Positions 46,512 to 55,430 of a DNA stretch of 64,000 nt are shown piece by piece. This stretch comes from Glaciecola sp. XM2 (GTDB lineage: Bacteria > Pseudomonadota > Gammaproteobacteria > Enterobacterales > Alteromonadaceae): assembly GCF_018595715.1 (NCBI RefSeq), contig NZ_JAHEOJ010000020.1:682001-746000 (forward strand). Reading direction: 5' to 3'. Position 1 is the stretch's first letter; every line of letters begins with the position of its first letter. The translations under genes were made by a program, and so were the position numbers. The notes under the pieces were generated by a model that worked only from the letters and a program-made list of their open reading frames with translations, was not told where the DNA came from and made no database searches.

Positions 46512-49500
46512 TTAATATTTAAAGCTAATGCCTGCAAACAAACGCGGTCCGTAGTCACTAACCTGTCCGAGATTACCTTGGACAAAGAAGTCATCAGAAC
46601 GTGGTGCGCTTAACAAGTTAATCGCCTCGAATTTCACACGTATGTTTTTATTAACTCGGTAAGAAACGCGAGCTTCCCAAACACCTACTTCATCAACAAA
46701 GCGAAGTCTTGTGCCGTTGCTTGTAAAGGGTTGAAAGTACTCACTTCTATACTTGTAAATTAACGCAGCATCAAACTCACCAATTTGGTAATAAAGTTGA
46801 CCACTAAAAACATGCTCTGAAAAGCCGGGTACTGCGCCAGGTGGAATAATGCCTTCGGTGAGCTGCGTCGTCACCCCGTCCAAATCAGTAACAAAGGTGT
46901 CGCCGTAAAGGCTATCTTCAAACTCAAAGTTGGTGTCGGCGTAGTTGTAGCCTATTTTCACACCAAGACCATTATCCCAGCGGTAGGCGATGGATGCCTC
47001 TAAGCCTACTAAGTCACTTTTCTCATCGGTAGTGACGGAGTTAGTAATAGGCAATGCAATATCTACGCCCTCAATATTGAAGTTTTCAAGCACTGTTTGT
47101 TGCTGAAAGCCGCCATTGAACTGTTTGTAGTAAAAACCAAGGGCAAGAATTGAATCTTCATTGGGATACCATTCAAATGCGGCGTCGTAGTTCCATGACA
47201 TCAGAGGCTGTGTATCAGGGTTGCCTGAACCGTTGATCCCGACCAATAAATCTTCAATAGATTCAGGCGCTTCATCATCATCGATTTGGAAGGTTCTGCT
47301 AAAGCTAAGGTTAGACGGGTTCGCTCGAGACATGCCTCGGTAGATAGCTGCTCTTAAGAGGATATCGTCTGAGTAATCGACGACTAAATTGAAACTCGGT
47401 AATACTTCAGTGTAATCGCCGCCGCCAACAATTCGTTCAATTGTGTCGTTAGACACTAAACTGAATATGCCTAGCTCATTTTGCAATACATCGAAGCCTT
47501 GTCTAAAGCCGATTGATGTGACTTCACTGCTCACTACGCGGACACCAAAGTTACCCCTAATGAACTTGCCCCACATTTCAGTATCGAAATTGGCCATAAC
47601 GTAAGCTGATTGGGTTTTTTCGGTCACGTCAATCGTGCCTGCGTTTTCATATTCTAGCTCAGGATAAGCAAACTCCCCCCCTTGAGAGGCAACGAGCGCT
47701 TGAGAGAAACACACGTTGTCATAAGTTGCCCAAGAAGAGCCGGTGCCAGAAGAGACGACATTGCCTCTGTCGTCGATGTTCGTTATAAGATCGCCGTCTG
47801 AAACGTTAGACAAAAACCCTGATTCTGGGAAGTCTATCTGACAACCTTGCAGCACATCAGTGGCGGAAGCAACGCCTTCGTTTAAGAGAAACTCATTTCT
47901 TGATCCGTTGCCCTGATTACCACCAAATTGCAAGAAAGTAAGCTCAGATACACGCAAGCCAGCTTGAATGCTTGAGAAAATATCGTGCTCTAACGCGTAA
48001 TCAAAATCTAAGCGCGCACCTATTATTTCGTTTTCGCGAGCGTTTTCACGATCGATGCGAGTGCGCAAGCTATCAGTGAAGTTGTTAATGTCTGTGACAT
48101 CAAAATCAGTCACCGTGAAATTAGGAATATAGTCGCCTAATTCCCAAGATAAGAGCGGGCGGTTAGCAGTTCTCCCGCGGTTAGATATTTGTAACTCTTC
48201 TCGTTTGGTTTGAGAGTAAGAGAAATCAGCGTTGATGGTTAATGCATCATTGAAGAAGTGTTCGATTTGTATGCCACCGCCACGATAGTTCTCTTCCCTT
48301 GAGAACTGTTCCCCGGCTGATTCAATGCGCTCTTCACCTGCCCATTGTAAAATCCCGCCAACATCATTGGTTACTAGGCTTTGGCCGGTAACACCCGGCG
48401 TTGCGCGTTTTTGTAAAAATATCAAATCGTGTCGAGCTTCCGCTTGGGTGCGGTCTGAAATCTGCGCGTCCAAATTAATGTCCCAAGCGTCTGTTGGGCG
48501 AAATTGCAGGCCTAAGAAAAGTGCATCGCGCTCGTCTGATGTTTCGTTTTGACGGAAACTGCGACTAGAGCCTGTCCATGCGTAAGGTGTACCCGCACTT
48601 TCGGCTCGGCCCGTAGTCGGATCTATTCTCGTCTGATATCCTCGGTTACCTGGGTCTTCGCAATCGCCAGCAACGCTCTTAAAAAAGCCTTCATTGGTGT
48701 TTGTAGGATCATTTAAACATGCCCATAAAGACGAACCAGTAGGACTCGAACTCCGATATTCGCCCTCTGGTTGAGAGATGTCCTGACGTTGCCATCCAAC
48801 CGTTACGCCTATGGCCTGACCGTTATCAAATTCAAATTGGTCAACATAGCTAAGGGTACCGCGATAACCTAAATCACCATGCAGTGAGTTTTCAACGCTG
48901 CCCTCGTCGGGATTATAGTTTGCTTTTACTTCTGCTTGAAAACGTTGCTTGCCGAAATCTAATGGCTTGAGGGTTTCTAGTGTAATAACGCCGGCAACAC
49001 CGCCTTCTATCATTGAGGCATCTTGCGTTTTATATATAGCGACCTTTTTCATCAATTCAGAGGGAAACTGAGAGAAGTTAACTGAACGGTCACCGGTTCC
49101 GTTAGTCGCCTCGCGCCCGTTAATATGAGTTGCACTTAAAAATGGTCCTAAACCACGTATGGTGATTTCAGTTGCGCCGCCATTTTCACGGTGGGACGCT
49201 GCGCCGGTGATGGATTCTAATGCTTCACCTATAGAGAGTGCTGGCAAGTCGCCAATGTCTTCAGCAGATAAACCGTCTACAACGGTGGTTGATTCACGTT
49301 TTATCGCAATTTGGTCTTGGATCGTTCTACGAGTTCCTGAAACTTCAACGACTTCTACGTTGGTGTCAGGGTTGGCGGTTGTTTCAGTCTGCGGCTCTTG
49401 AGCGGAAGCAGAGAAAGAGAATGAGCTAGCGACGCTGGCAATAACTGCAAGCTTAACCAACTTTGCAACAGGTGAGAGTGTAAATGTTTCATGTTGCTTA

Positions 49501-49535
49501 AGTGACTCTTTGTATTTCCCTGATATCGACGGCAT
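46512..49535 (-). CDS. TonB-dependent receptor paired with the modular lipoprotein
   Basis: 1007 residues. An unusually long N-terminal region before the signal core (LVKLAVIASVASSFSFSASA), cleavage near residue 46; then VEVVEVSGTRRTIQDQIAIK, plug (ALSIGEALESITGAASHREN, EITIRGLGPFLSATHINGRE), and a barrel ending YGPRLFAGISFKY. It differs clearly from the 33.8-36.8 kb receptor, so the locus has two receptors of different design, perhaps for different oligomer sizes or block types. GGAG eight bases before ATG 49535 decides the start. The modular lipoprotein gene follows 163 bases downstream. Confidence 0.92.
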   Translation of the reverse strand: MPSISGKYKESLKQHETFTLSPVAKLVKLAVIASVASSFSFSASAQEPQTETTANPDTNVEVVEVSGTRRTIQDQIAIKRESTTVVDGLSAEDIGDLPALSIGEALESITGAASHRENGGATEITIRGLGPFLSATHINGREATNGTGDRSVNFSQFPSELMKKVAIYKTQDASMIEGGVAGVITLETLKPLDFGKQRFQAEVKANYNPDEGSVENSLHGDLGYRGTLSYVDQFEFDNGQAIGVTVGWQRQDISQPEGEYRSSSPTGSSLWACLNDPTNTNEGFFKSVAGDCEDPGNRGYQTRIDPTTGRAESAGTPYAWTGSSRSFRQNETSDERDALFLGLQFRPTDAWDINLDAQISDRTQAEARHDLIFLQKRATPGVTGQSLVTNDVGGILQWAGEERIESAGEQFSREENYRGGGIQIEHFFNDALTINADFSYSQTKREELQISNRGRTANRPLLSWELGDYIPNFTVTDFDVTDINNFTDSLRTRIDRENARENEIIGARLDFDYALEHDIFSSIQAGLRVSELTFLQFGGNQGNGSRNEFLLNEGVASATDVLQGCQIDFPESGFLSNVSDGDLITNIDDRGNVVSSGTGSSWATYDNVCFSQALVASQGGEFAYPELEYENAGTIDVTEKTQSAYVMANFDTEMWGKFIRGNFGVRVVSSEVTSIGFRQGFDVLQNELGIFSLVSNDTIERIVGGGDYTEVLPSFNLVVDYSDDILLRAAIYRGMSRANPSNLSFSRTFQIDDDEAPESIEDLLVGINGSGNPDTQPLMSWNYDAAFEWYPNEDSILALGFYYKQFNGGFQQQTVLENFNIEGVDIALPITNSVTTDEKSDLVGLEASIAYRWDNGLGVKIGYNYADTNFEFEDSLYGDTFVTDLDGVTTQLTEGIIPPGAVPGFSEHVFSGQLYYQIGEFDAALIYKYRSEYFQPFTSNGTRLRFVDEVGVWEARVSYRVNKNIRVKFEAINLLSAPRSDDFFVQGNLGQVSDYGPRLFAGISFKY

Positions 49536-49615
49536 ATCGAGTTCTCCGTTTTGTGTGGTGCGAGTATGCACTTGCAATTCGCTTGTTATATAGATGTAAC
49601 TATTTTGTTATTAAT

Positions 49616-49696
49616 AATATACTGAAATAAAACCAAGGCATCAACCAAAAAGTTAACCAAACTTTAATAAAGTTTATTACCAAAAGTAATTACCAA
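49616..49696 (-). promoter_or_regulatory. Promoter with iterated TTGG operator array
   Basis: Minus-strand TTGATG (49639-49644) and TATATT (49616-49621) with a 17-base spacer. CCAA cores (TTGG on minus) at 49633, 49645, 49657, 49680 and 49693 are offset 12, 12, 23 and 13 bases. The second is joined to the -35 box (TTGGTTGATG) and the first lies inside the spacer. It is the densest array in the locus. Confidence 0.68.
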
Positions 49697-49741
49697 GATT
49701 GTGGTGCGTGAATTACTTTGTGAGCCTCGTGAGCCTCGTGA

Positions 49742-49758
49742 GCATTGAGGCTCAATGC
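49742..49758 (-). other. Hairpin after the first PL7 gene
   Basis: Stem GCATTGA/TCAATGC with a three-base loop about ten bases after the PL7 stop, next to a direct repeat of GAGCCTCGT (49722-49739). No T run, so a weak or factor-dependent terminator at best. Confidence 0.35.
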
Positions 49759-49768
49759 TAGCGTAAAT

Positions 49769-50812
49769 TTAATATCTGTATCCTTGGTGCGTGTTATGAA
49801 GGTGATAAAAAGTGGCCTGCACAAAATCACCGTCCACACCGCCATTGTTTTGATTGTATACACCGGCTTTGAAATACATGAACTGATTGCCAGAGCTGTA
49901 ACCGCTGTCTTTCATGTCATAATATTTCGTGATATTTGGTTTGTCCTCTCTGATAAGAGTGACAAACAAAACCTCATTTTCAACGGTGATTTTGTAGGAA
50001 AACTTTTCATTTAAAGCAATCCCGTCTTCTGGGTCTGACAATGTGTGCGAGCGCGATCCAATGATGTTTATCCAAACATCGTCGCCGCCGTTAATTTCAT
50101 GGGCAAAGTAAATAGCGCCTTTAGTATTGCCAGGTAACTTTCGGTAATAGAGACGAATTGGCTCGTCATCGGTTGCGTGAATTTGACCAATGATAACTCT
50201 GCCAACCATCTTTTCATCACCACTGACCGATACTCGGTTAACCGCCAGTGTCGCCTCCAGTGAGCCTTCTATTCCGCCCGCCTTGCGCTTGACAGCACCG
50301 TGTGCGCCGGCAAACACCCAATTGTTTTCAGTGATGCCACGCACTTTAATGTTGTTGTCTCCTCTGCGCAGCATTTCGCGCAGTTCAGTTCTGGCATATT
50401 TGGTGTTTTTTGATGTTTTGGCACCAACATTAGGAGATGCGAATACCAATCCGCCATCCTCCGCGGTATAGAACAAAGGTTTTAGCTCAAAGCCTTCACT
50501 CAAGGCCTTTTCGTAAATGGTGTCGGCTCGTTTATCTTTGTTGAGATCTGTAGGTAGGGTCAGCGACCAATCCAGCAAGTCAAAATTCTCTCCCGGTGTT
50601 TTGTTTGGATCTAAGTTTGTCAAGTCGCCTAATAAGACTCCTTCGCTGAGAGCTTGATGAGGATTGGAGATAGGGGGTTCATCTTGTGCCGCTTGTGCTA
50701 AAGGTAGGAGGTTTGCTACAAATAATCCTAATGCTAAGGGCATTAAAAATGCCGAGCTTTTATCAAGTAAACGGCTTGCATGGAGAGCGTTGAGAGCTGA
50801 GAGGCGCTTCAT
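49769..50812 (-). CDS. Alginate lyase, polysaccharide lyase family 7 (exported)
   Basis: 347 residues: signal peptide (about 1-42, MPLALGLFVANLLPLAQAA) and one PL7 jelly-roll domain. All three family motifs are visible: RTELREML (Arg/Glu), IGQIHATD (Gln-Ile-His) and YFKAGVYNQN (Tyr). The QIH form is associated with activity on guluronate-containing blocks. Likely secreted or periplasmic, endolytic. ATG 50812 has AGGGA eight bases upstream. It is divergent from a second PL7 and paralogous to it, sharing a pre-domain segment (PGENFDLL). Confidence 0.93.
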   Translation of the reverse strand: MKRLSALNALHASRLLDKSSAFLMPLALGLFVANLLPLAQAAQDEPPISNPHQALSEGVLLGDLTNLDPNKTPGENFDLLDWSLTLPTDLNKDKRADTIYEKALSEGFELKPLFYTAEDGGLVFASPNVGAKTSKNTKYARTELREMLRRGDNNIKVRGITENNWVFAGAHGAVKRKAGGIEGSLEATLAVNRVSVSGDEKMVGRVIIGQIHATDDEPIRLYYRKLPGNTKGAIYFAHEINGGDDVWINIIGSRSHTLSDPEDGIALNEKFSYKITVENEVLFVTLIREDKPNITKYYDMKDSGYSSGNQFMYFKAGVYNQNNGGVDGDFVQATFYHLHNTHQGYRY

Positions 50813-50963
50813 ATTATTGATCCCTATAATCGACGTGTGTTTTCTCAATGGATAACAAGCAATTCCCCTTTATAGATGAAAAGAAGCGTGTCTTCATTTC
50901 GAGTATAAATTGCATGATCCTGTCCGCGCTATTTTACGAATTGAGAATGTCTTAAAAACGCAA

Positions 50964-51000
50964 ATGTAACCAATATGTAACTACATTGTCAACCAATATG
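50964..51000 (-). promoter_or_regulatory. Promoter and operators of the exported PL7 gene
   Basis: Minus-strand TTGACA (50987-50992) and TTACAT (50964-50969) with a 17-base spacer. TTGGTT half-sites lie at CCAA 50993-50996 (joined to the -35 box) and 50970-50973 (touching the -10 box), offset 23 bases as before dctP. The rest of the 50813-51368 intergenic region is AT-rich; the rightward PL7 promoter is not obvious. Confidence 0.65.
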
Positions 51001-51368
51001 GCGTTTGTGACCTTACCATGGTGCGGCGTTTGACGGTGTTTTGAGTCATATCGATTGAGTTACAATAAGCTCAGTAAAACTAGCCGTATGTTCTGTATGA
51101 GTTACATATTGATTTGTAAATTACTTATATTTATCAAGTGATGTCTTTATTTTACTGAGCTTCAACGCAGGCGCCTTCACTGTAATACGGTTCTGCTTTC
51201 AAACTTTTTATATGCTATTCACTTTTATTCAATAAATTACACTTGTTAACATATTGACAATGTTTGCCTTACAATTTAACTTCGCATTTCTACTTTTTGG
51301 TAAGGGTAATTTTTATATATTGTTCTGTCCAATTTTTTACGGGTGTTTTGTTTAGAGGATATTGTGTG

Positions 51369-53003
51369 ATGCGTAGTGTTATTGTTTTGTCATTGTTATG
51401 CCTTTTAGTTGCATGCGGCGGCTCTTCTTCAGGTCCAGAAAACCCAGTCACACCGCCTGTTACGCCCGTTGCACCGCCACCTGCGCCAACACCAACACCG
51501 CCAACACCTCCAACACCAACACCGCCAACACCAACACCGCCAACACCAACACCGCCAACACCGCCTGCGCCAACACCGACACCACAGCCTCCAGTTGTTT
51601 CCGATCCTATTTTTCCGCCAGACTTATCCGTTACAAGTTGTTCGGGGAAGGACTTTCTGAATGTACTAAGCGCTCAAAGCGATGCATTGACAGAAACCGG
51701 TTTTGAGGCTCAAAAGGCGATTGATAACAGTTTGTTAGAAGAAAATAGCTGGCAGCCGAGTGAAGATGGTGCACAAATTACCCTCGATTTAGGGTATCGC
51801 CATTTAGTCAAAGAGATTGGTACGGCATGGTTTAATGGTGATGAAAGTCGAAGCAGTTTTGACATCTTGGTATCTGAAAATGGTGCGACATATACGCAAC
51901 TGCTAACTAACGAGACGAGCAGTGGACACACCAAGCAATTTGAGCGATTTGAAGTTACCAACTCCGTTGCTAGATTTGTTCGTTTGGTGGCTAATACAAA
52001 TAGCGAGAGTTTACCTATCGTGCTGAGTGAAATCGCAGTTTTCGGCTGTCCTTTAGATGTAGCTGTTGCGCCCATAGAAACGCAAAGTGTCGATATATCA
52101 CAGTATAATCTCGACCCGAACGCACCTCCTGGGGAGAATTTCGACTTGCTCACATGGGCCCTTGATACGCCGCGTACCGATCCTGATGATGGTTTTGCGT
52201 TGCGTGCCAGTGAAAGAGATTTGGATAACGGCTTTGAAGATGACGACTTTTTTTATACCGCTGACGATGGTGGTATGGTCTTCGTAGCAACTATTTTTGG
52301 CGCAACCACCTCAGCAAATACACGCTTTACCCGAAGTGAATTGCGCGAAATGTTACGACGCGGAAACACGGGAATCAGCACGCAAGGCGTTAACAGAAAT
52401 AATTGGATTTTAGGTTATCAGCCAGACCCTGGGCGACCGGTAGGTGGTAGAGGTGGTTTACTGCAAGCTACGCTTAAAGTAGACAAAGTCACAGTGGGAG
52501 GCAGTCAATCACATACGGGGCGGGTGGTCATTGGGCAAATTCATGCAGATGACGATGAGCCGATTCGTTTGTACTTCAAAAAGTTTCCGAATAACGATCG
52601 TGGTTATTTATATTTTGCACATGAGATAAAAAATGGGGACGATATCTGGAAGATGGTGCTTGGACCTCCCCATACCAATGAAGATAACCAGCCAATATAT
52701 ACCAGTAACCCAGAGCAAGGTATTGCCTTAGGTGAGATATTTTCTTACGAGATTGATCAGCAGGGCGCTCGAATCGACGTGATTATTCGTCGCGGGGATT
52801 TGAACGGTCCTATCATCGCGCATCAGTATGTGGATATGATTGAAGAAAATAGCGGTTACGATGTAGTAGAAGAGTGGAACTACTTTAAAGCCGGCGCATA
52901 CTCGCAAAACAACACCGGTGAAAGCGGTGATGCAAATGGTGTCGGCTCTGATTTTGACCAAGTCACGTTTTACTATCTACAAAATACTCATGGGCCTCAG
53001 TAA
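51369..53003 (+). CDS. Lipoprotein alginate lyase: CBM32-like domain + PL7
   Basis: 544 residues. Lipobox LLVACGG (Cys about 16); a Pro/Thr linker (about 27-75); an F5/8-type-C (CBM32-like) discoidin domain (about 85-220: LSAQSDALTETGFEAQKAID, ITLDLGYRHLVKEIG, FVRLVANTNSESLPIVLSEI); and PL7 (about 235-544) with TRSELREMLR, IGQIHADDDEP and YFKAGAYSQN. The anchor, long linker and binding module suggest a surface-tethered endolyase attacking polymeric alginate, complementing the exported PL7. AGAGGA nine bases before ATG 51369 decides the start. Confidence 0.93.
   Translation: MRSVIVLSLLCLLVACGGSSSGPENPVTPPVTPVAPPPAPTPTPPTPPTPTPPTPTPPTPTPPTPPAPTPTPQPPVVSDPIFPPDLSVTSCSGKDFLNVLSAQSDALTETGFEAQKAIDNSLLEENSWQPSEDGAQITLDLGYRHLVKEIGTAWFNGDESRSSFDILVSENGATYTQLLTNETSSGHTKQFERFEVTNSVARFVRLVANTNSESLPIVLSEIAVFGCPLDVAVAPIETQSVDISQYNLDPNAPPGENFDLLTWALDTPRTDPDDGFALRASERDLDNGFEDDDFFYTADDGGMVFVATIFGATTSANTRFTRSELREMLRRGNTGISTQGVNRNNWILGYQPDPGRPVGGRGGLLQATLKVDKVTVGGSQSHTGRVVIGQIHADDDEPIRLYFKKFPNNDRGYLYFAHEIKNGDDIWKMVLGPPHTNEDNQPIYTSNPEQGIALGEIFSYEIDQQGARIDVIIRRGDLNGPIIAHQYVDMIEENSGYDVVEEWNYFKAGAYSQNNTGESGDANGVGSDFDQVTFYYLQNTHGPQ
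51486..51584 (+). repeat. Low-complexity CCAACACC(G/A) coding repeat
   Basis: Irregular 6-15-base units of CCAACACC(A/G) type encode the Thr-Pro linker. Such tracts change length by slippage; here all units keep the reading frame. Confidence 0.85.
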
Positions 53004-53020
53004 TTTAAGAGGCCCCAATT

Positions 53021-54184
53021 TCACTGCCGTGCTACATAATCGTTAGGTTGCACATTACCTAAGTAACTATTGTCTGCCGGTGCAATGGTAGCGGTGCTGG
53101 CAAATACCTGTTTGACTACCATGGTGGTAGGGTGGAGCACGAACTGTTTATATTGCTGGCCAAAGGTATCACTGATTTGCTTCACGTTGAACAGCGTTAG
53201 GGTATCGCCAGCTTGCACCTTGTGGTTACGTCCAAGGTTAATTTGCGCTTGATTATTTGCCACTGCAAGTACCCGTCCCATGGTGGGTTCACAAAGAGCG
53301 TTTTCTTCTAAATCAGCAATGCTTGTGCGTATTTGTCTGACAATATTTTGTCCATACAAACTTTTCCAAAACGCCTGAGAGCCTACATCTACTTGCGCGG
53401 TTAAGGCAAAGTCCCAAGGCGCTTGCGAGCGATAGGTTTGTTGAAACAATTGCTCGCCGGTGGCACCGTTGATTAAACCAAGAGTGTAATCAAATGCCCG
53501 CATGTATTGGTCGCCTTTATAAAAGGTGAGTGCTGAGCCTCGCTGCTTTTGCACTGATATATCATCTAAAGTCACGGTGAGCACATATTGCGCATTTGTC
53601 TTATTAGCAAGAGACGCAGCTTGCAAGGGAAGATTGGCGCGATGCCATTCAAACACATAGGGCTCAATATGAGAGAGGTTTAGCCCCGGCGTCATTTTGT
53701 TCATGATCCCTTGAAATTTAAGGGCCACTTCTTTTCCTAATTTGTGAACTTGCCCATTAGCGGCTTGACCTTCATAACGAATGGGAAAGTAGGTAGTAGC
53801 AATACGCTTAGTGTAATCGGCTGCTGAGCATTTGCTGTCTTGTGCAAATATGTCGGCTCGAATCGACACGCTTACGATGCCATTTTGGTAAACTTCATCA
53901 ATCAATTCAACGGAGGATACCTCACCCATGGCACGAACCTCGAGCTGGTCGTCGAGTAAAAGACCATTGGCGATCTGCTGTACGCTAGTGACCGATGCGC
54001 CTGCAAACAATAAAGCTTGTTTAATGGCTTCTTGAGTTGCCTGTTGGCGAGCAGTTTGTTTATCGCCATTAATCACCACCGCCTGACCTGTGGCTGAAAA
54101 CCAAGCGCTCATGCTAGGCATACTCACAATAAACAATGCAATGATAAAAGCAGGTCGGGTAAGGGACGACAACATATTCAACAT
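53021..54184 (-). CDS. flgT: Flagellar H-ring protein FlgT
   Basis: 387 residues. Signal peptide (about 1-25, IIALFIVSMPSMSAW), then the three-domain FlgT layout: N-terminal SATGQAVVINGDKQTARQQA, a middle domain, and a C-terminal SH3-like part (VLAVANNQAQINLGRNHKVQ, AGDTLTL). In Vibrio FlgT builds the H ring around the LP ring of the sodium-driven polar motor. ATG 54184 has GGAG six bases upstream. It is divergent from flgP and convergent with the PL7 gene 17 bases away. Confidence 0.88.
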   Translation of the reverse strand: MLNMLSSLTRPAFIIALFIVSMPSMSAWFSATGQAVVINGDKQTARQQATQEAIKQALLFAGASVTSVQQIANGLLLDDQLEVRAMGEVSSVELIDEVYQNGIVSVSIRADIFAQDSKCSAADYTKRIATTYFPIRYEGQAANGQVHKLGKEVALKFQGIMNKMTPGLNLSHIEPYVFEWHRANLPLQAASLANKTNAQYVLTVTLDDISVQKQRGSALTFYKGDQYMRAFDYTLGLINGATGEQLFQQTYRSQAPWDFALTAQVDVGSQAFWKSLYGQNIVRQIRTSIADLEENALCEPTMGRVLAVANNQAQINLGRNHKVQAGDTLTLFNVKQISDTFGQQYKQFVLHPTTMVVKQVFASTATIAPADNSYLGNVQPNDYVARQ

Positions 54185-54346
54185 ATCTAACTCCAGTAAA
54201 AACCATCGATGTAAAATACCGATACACTGTTGTTGGCACATACATCTTTCTAGCAATTTACAATCAAGTTACATGCCAGTTATGCTGAATAATCAAATGT
54301 TTTGAATAAAAACGAGCGCTTAGATATTTTAGTGTTTCTTGGCGCA

Positions 54347-54364
54347 GTGGCATAAGGTTTGCTT
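54347..54364 (+). promoter_or_regulatory. Sigma-54 promoter of flgP
   Basis: TGGCATAAGGTTTGCTT has the invariant GG (54349-54350), ten bases, then GC (54361-54362), close to TGGCAC-N5-TTGCW. 46 bases before the flgP start. Confidence 0.78.
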
Positions 54365-54409
54365 TGTTTATCGTCAATCAATAGCGATAAATGAAGTTGA
54401 GGAATGTGA

Positions 54410-54913
54410 ATGCTAGCTAATGAGCGAAAAACATCACAAAGATTGAAAAAATTCTCTCGTACATGCCTTTGTGTAGTGGGTTTAAGCCTTGGCCTAAGTG
54501 CTTGCCAATCACCCTTTACCAAGCACGTTGAATGGGAAACCATTGAGCCTGAGAACTATCCTATACTCAATGCTGTGGGATATGCGCCGATTGACGCACA
54601 ATTAGGTTTAGACTTATCCAGTAAAAGACTACAAGCGATGAAAGCGTCTAAGTTAGATGCATATCGAGAGCTCGCTGAACAAGTGTATGGACAAAAAGTT
54701 GACGGCGAACAATCGCTAGCCAATCTAGTGTTGACTAACAATCAACTGCAAACGTCGGTCGAGGGTGTTATTCGAGGTGCTCGGGTTGTTAAAACCTATC
54801 CGGTAGGCGATGACACGTACGCAACAGAGCTTCAGTTAGATATGGCCATTGTGTATGACCTGTATCTAGCGACAGCAAAACCACAGAAGATTCGTAAAGT
54901 AAGCTATTACTAA
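54410..54913 (+). CDS. flgP: Outer-membrane flagellar lipoprotein FlgP (LPP20 family)
   Basis: 167 residues. Signal with lipobox LGLSAC (Cys near residue 32), then an LPP20-like domain: GYAPIDAQLGLDLSSKRLQA, AYRELAEQVYGQKVDG, VIRGARVVKTYPVGDDTYAT. FlgP forms or stabilises the basal disk/H ring in polar flagellates. GAGG precedes ATG 54410. Its usual partner flgO is not next to it. Confidence 0.85.
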   Translation: MLANERKTSQRLKKFSRTCLCVVGLSLGLSACQSPFTKHVEWETIEPENYPILNAVGYAPIDAQLGLDLSSKRLQAMKASKLDAYRELAEQVYGQKVDGEQSLANLVLTNNQLQTSVEGVIRGARVVKTYPVGDDTYATELQLDMAIVYDLYLATAKPQKIRKVSYY

Positions 54914-54931
54914 ACGCAAAGTATCCGACCA

Positions 54932-54963
54932 TAAAAAAACGCATCTCAAGGATGCGTTTTTTT
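54932..54963. terminator. Bidirectional terminator between flgP and flgN
   Basis: Stem AAAAAAACGCATC/GATGCGTTTTTTT with loop TCAAG; T runs on both strands. Serves convergent flgP and flgN. Confidence 0.93.
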
Positions 54964-54986
54964 GTAGAGTAATGTCATTGTTTTAT

Positions 54987-55418
54987 TTAGGCGCTGATAC
55001 CTTTTCCTGGACTCTCACCGGTGGTGCGTCCGGCTCTGTCGTAGGTCATTGATTCTTTCGCACGCAGCTCCATCATCATATTGCGCAAATGGACTAAGCG
55101 AAGCTGACCATGCTCAACCGACTTGGCATTTATCTGTGTGAGGTACTTACATTCATTAAGCACTTTTTTACAGTCGTCTAATAGCGCAGTGCAGGTCTCC
55201 GGAATTTCCGATTGTTGTGCCACACGTTCATACATTATTTCGACTGCTTGGTCTTGCGATTCAATATCCGCAAGTAAGACTTCTTTTTCTTGAAGCAGCT
55301 GCATCAACGTCTCTGGCTCTCGTGAACTTATTAAATGAAGCTCTTGTTCGAGCAAAATCTTTAATTCGCTTAAAAGTGACAGCTGTTTGTTAATCGCATT
55401 CTCAAGACTAGTCGTCAT
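54987..55418 (-). CDS. flgN: Flagellar export chaperone FlgN
   Basis: A 143-residue, almost entirely helical and coiled-coil protein (LSLLSELKILLEQELHLISS, LMQLLQEKEVLLADIES) of the FlgN family, which escorts the hook-filament junction proteins FlgK and FlgL to the export gate. Directly downstream of flgM (12-base gap), the standard flgMN pair. It ends at a bidirectional terminator. Confidence 0.87.
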   Translation of the reverse strand: MTTSLENAINKQLSLLSELKILLEQELHLISSREPETLMQLLQEKEVLLADIESQDQAVEIMYERVAQQSEIPETCTALLDDCKKVLNECKYLTQINAKSVEHGQLRLVHLRNMMMELRAKESMTYDRAGRTTGESPGKGISA

Positions 55419-55430
55419 ACAATTACCTAT

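Noticed and set aside
51398-51706. Thr/Asn/Ala- and His/Gln-rich frames over the PL7 linker
   Set aside because: They are the two other reading frames of the CCAACACC repeat, shadows of the lyase linker.
54263-54283. Minus-strand TGGCATGTAACTTGATT before flgT as a sigma-54 promoter
   Set aside because: It has GG-N10-GA instead of the near-invariant GC at -12.
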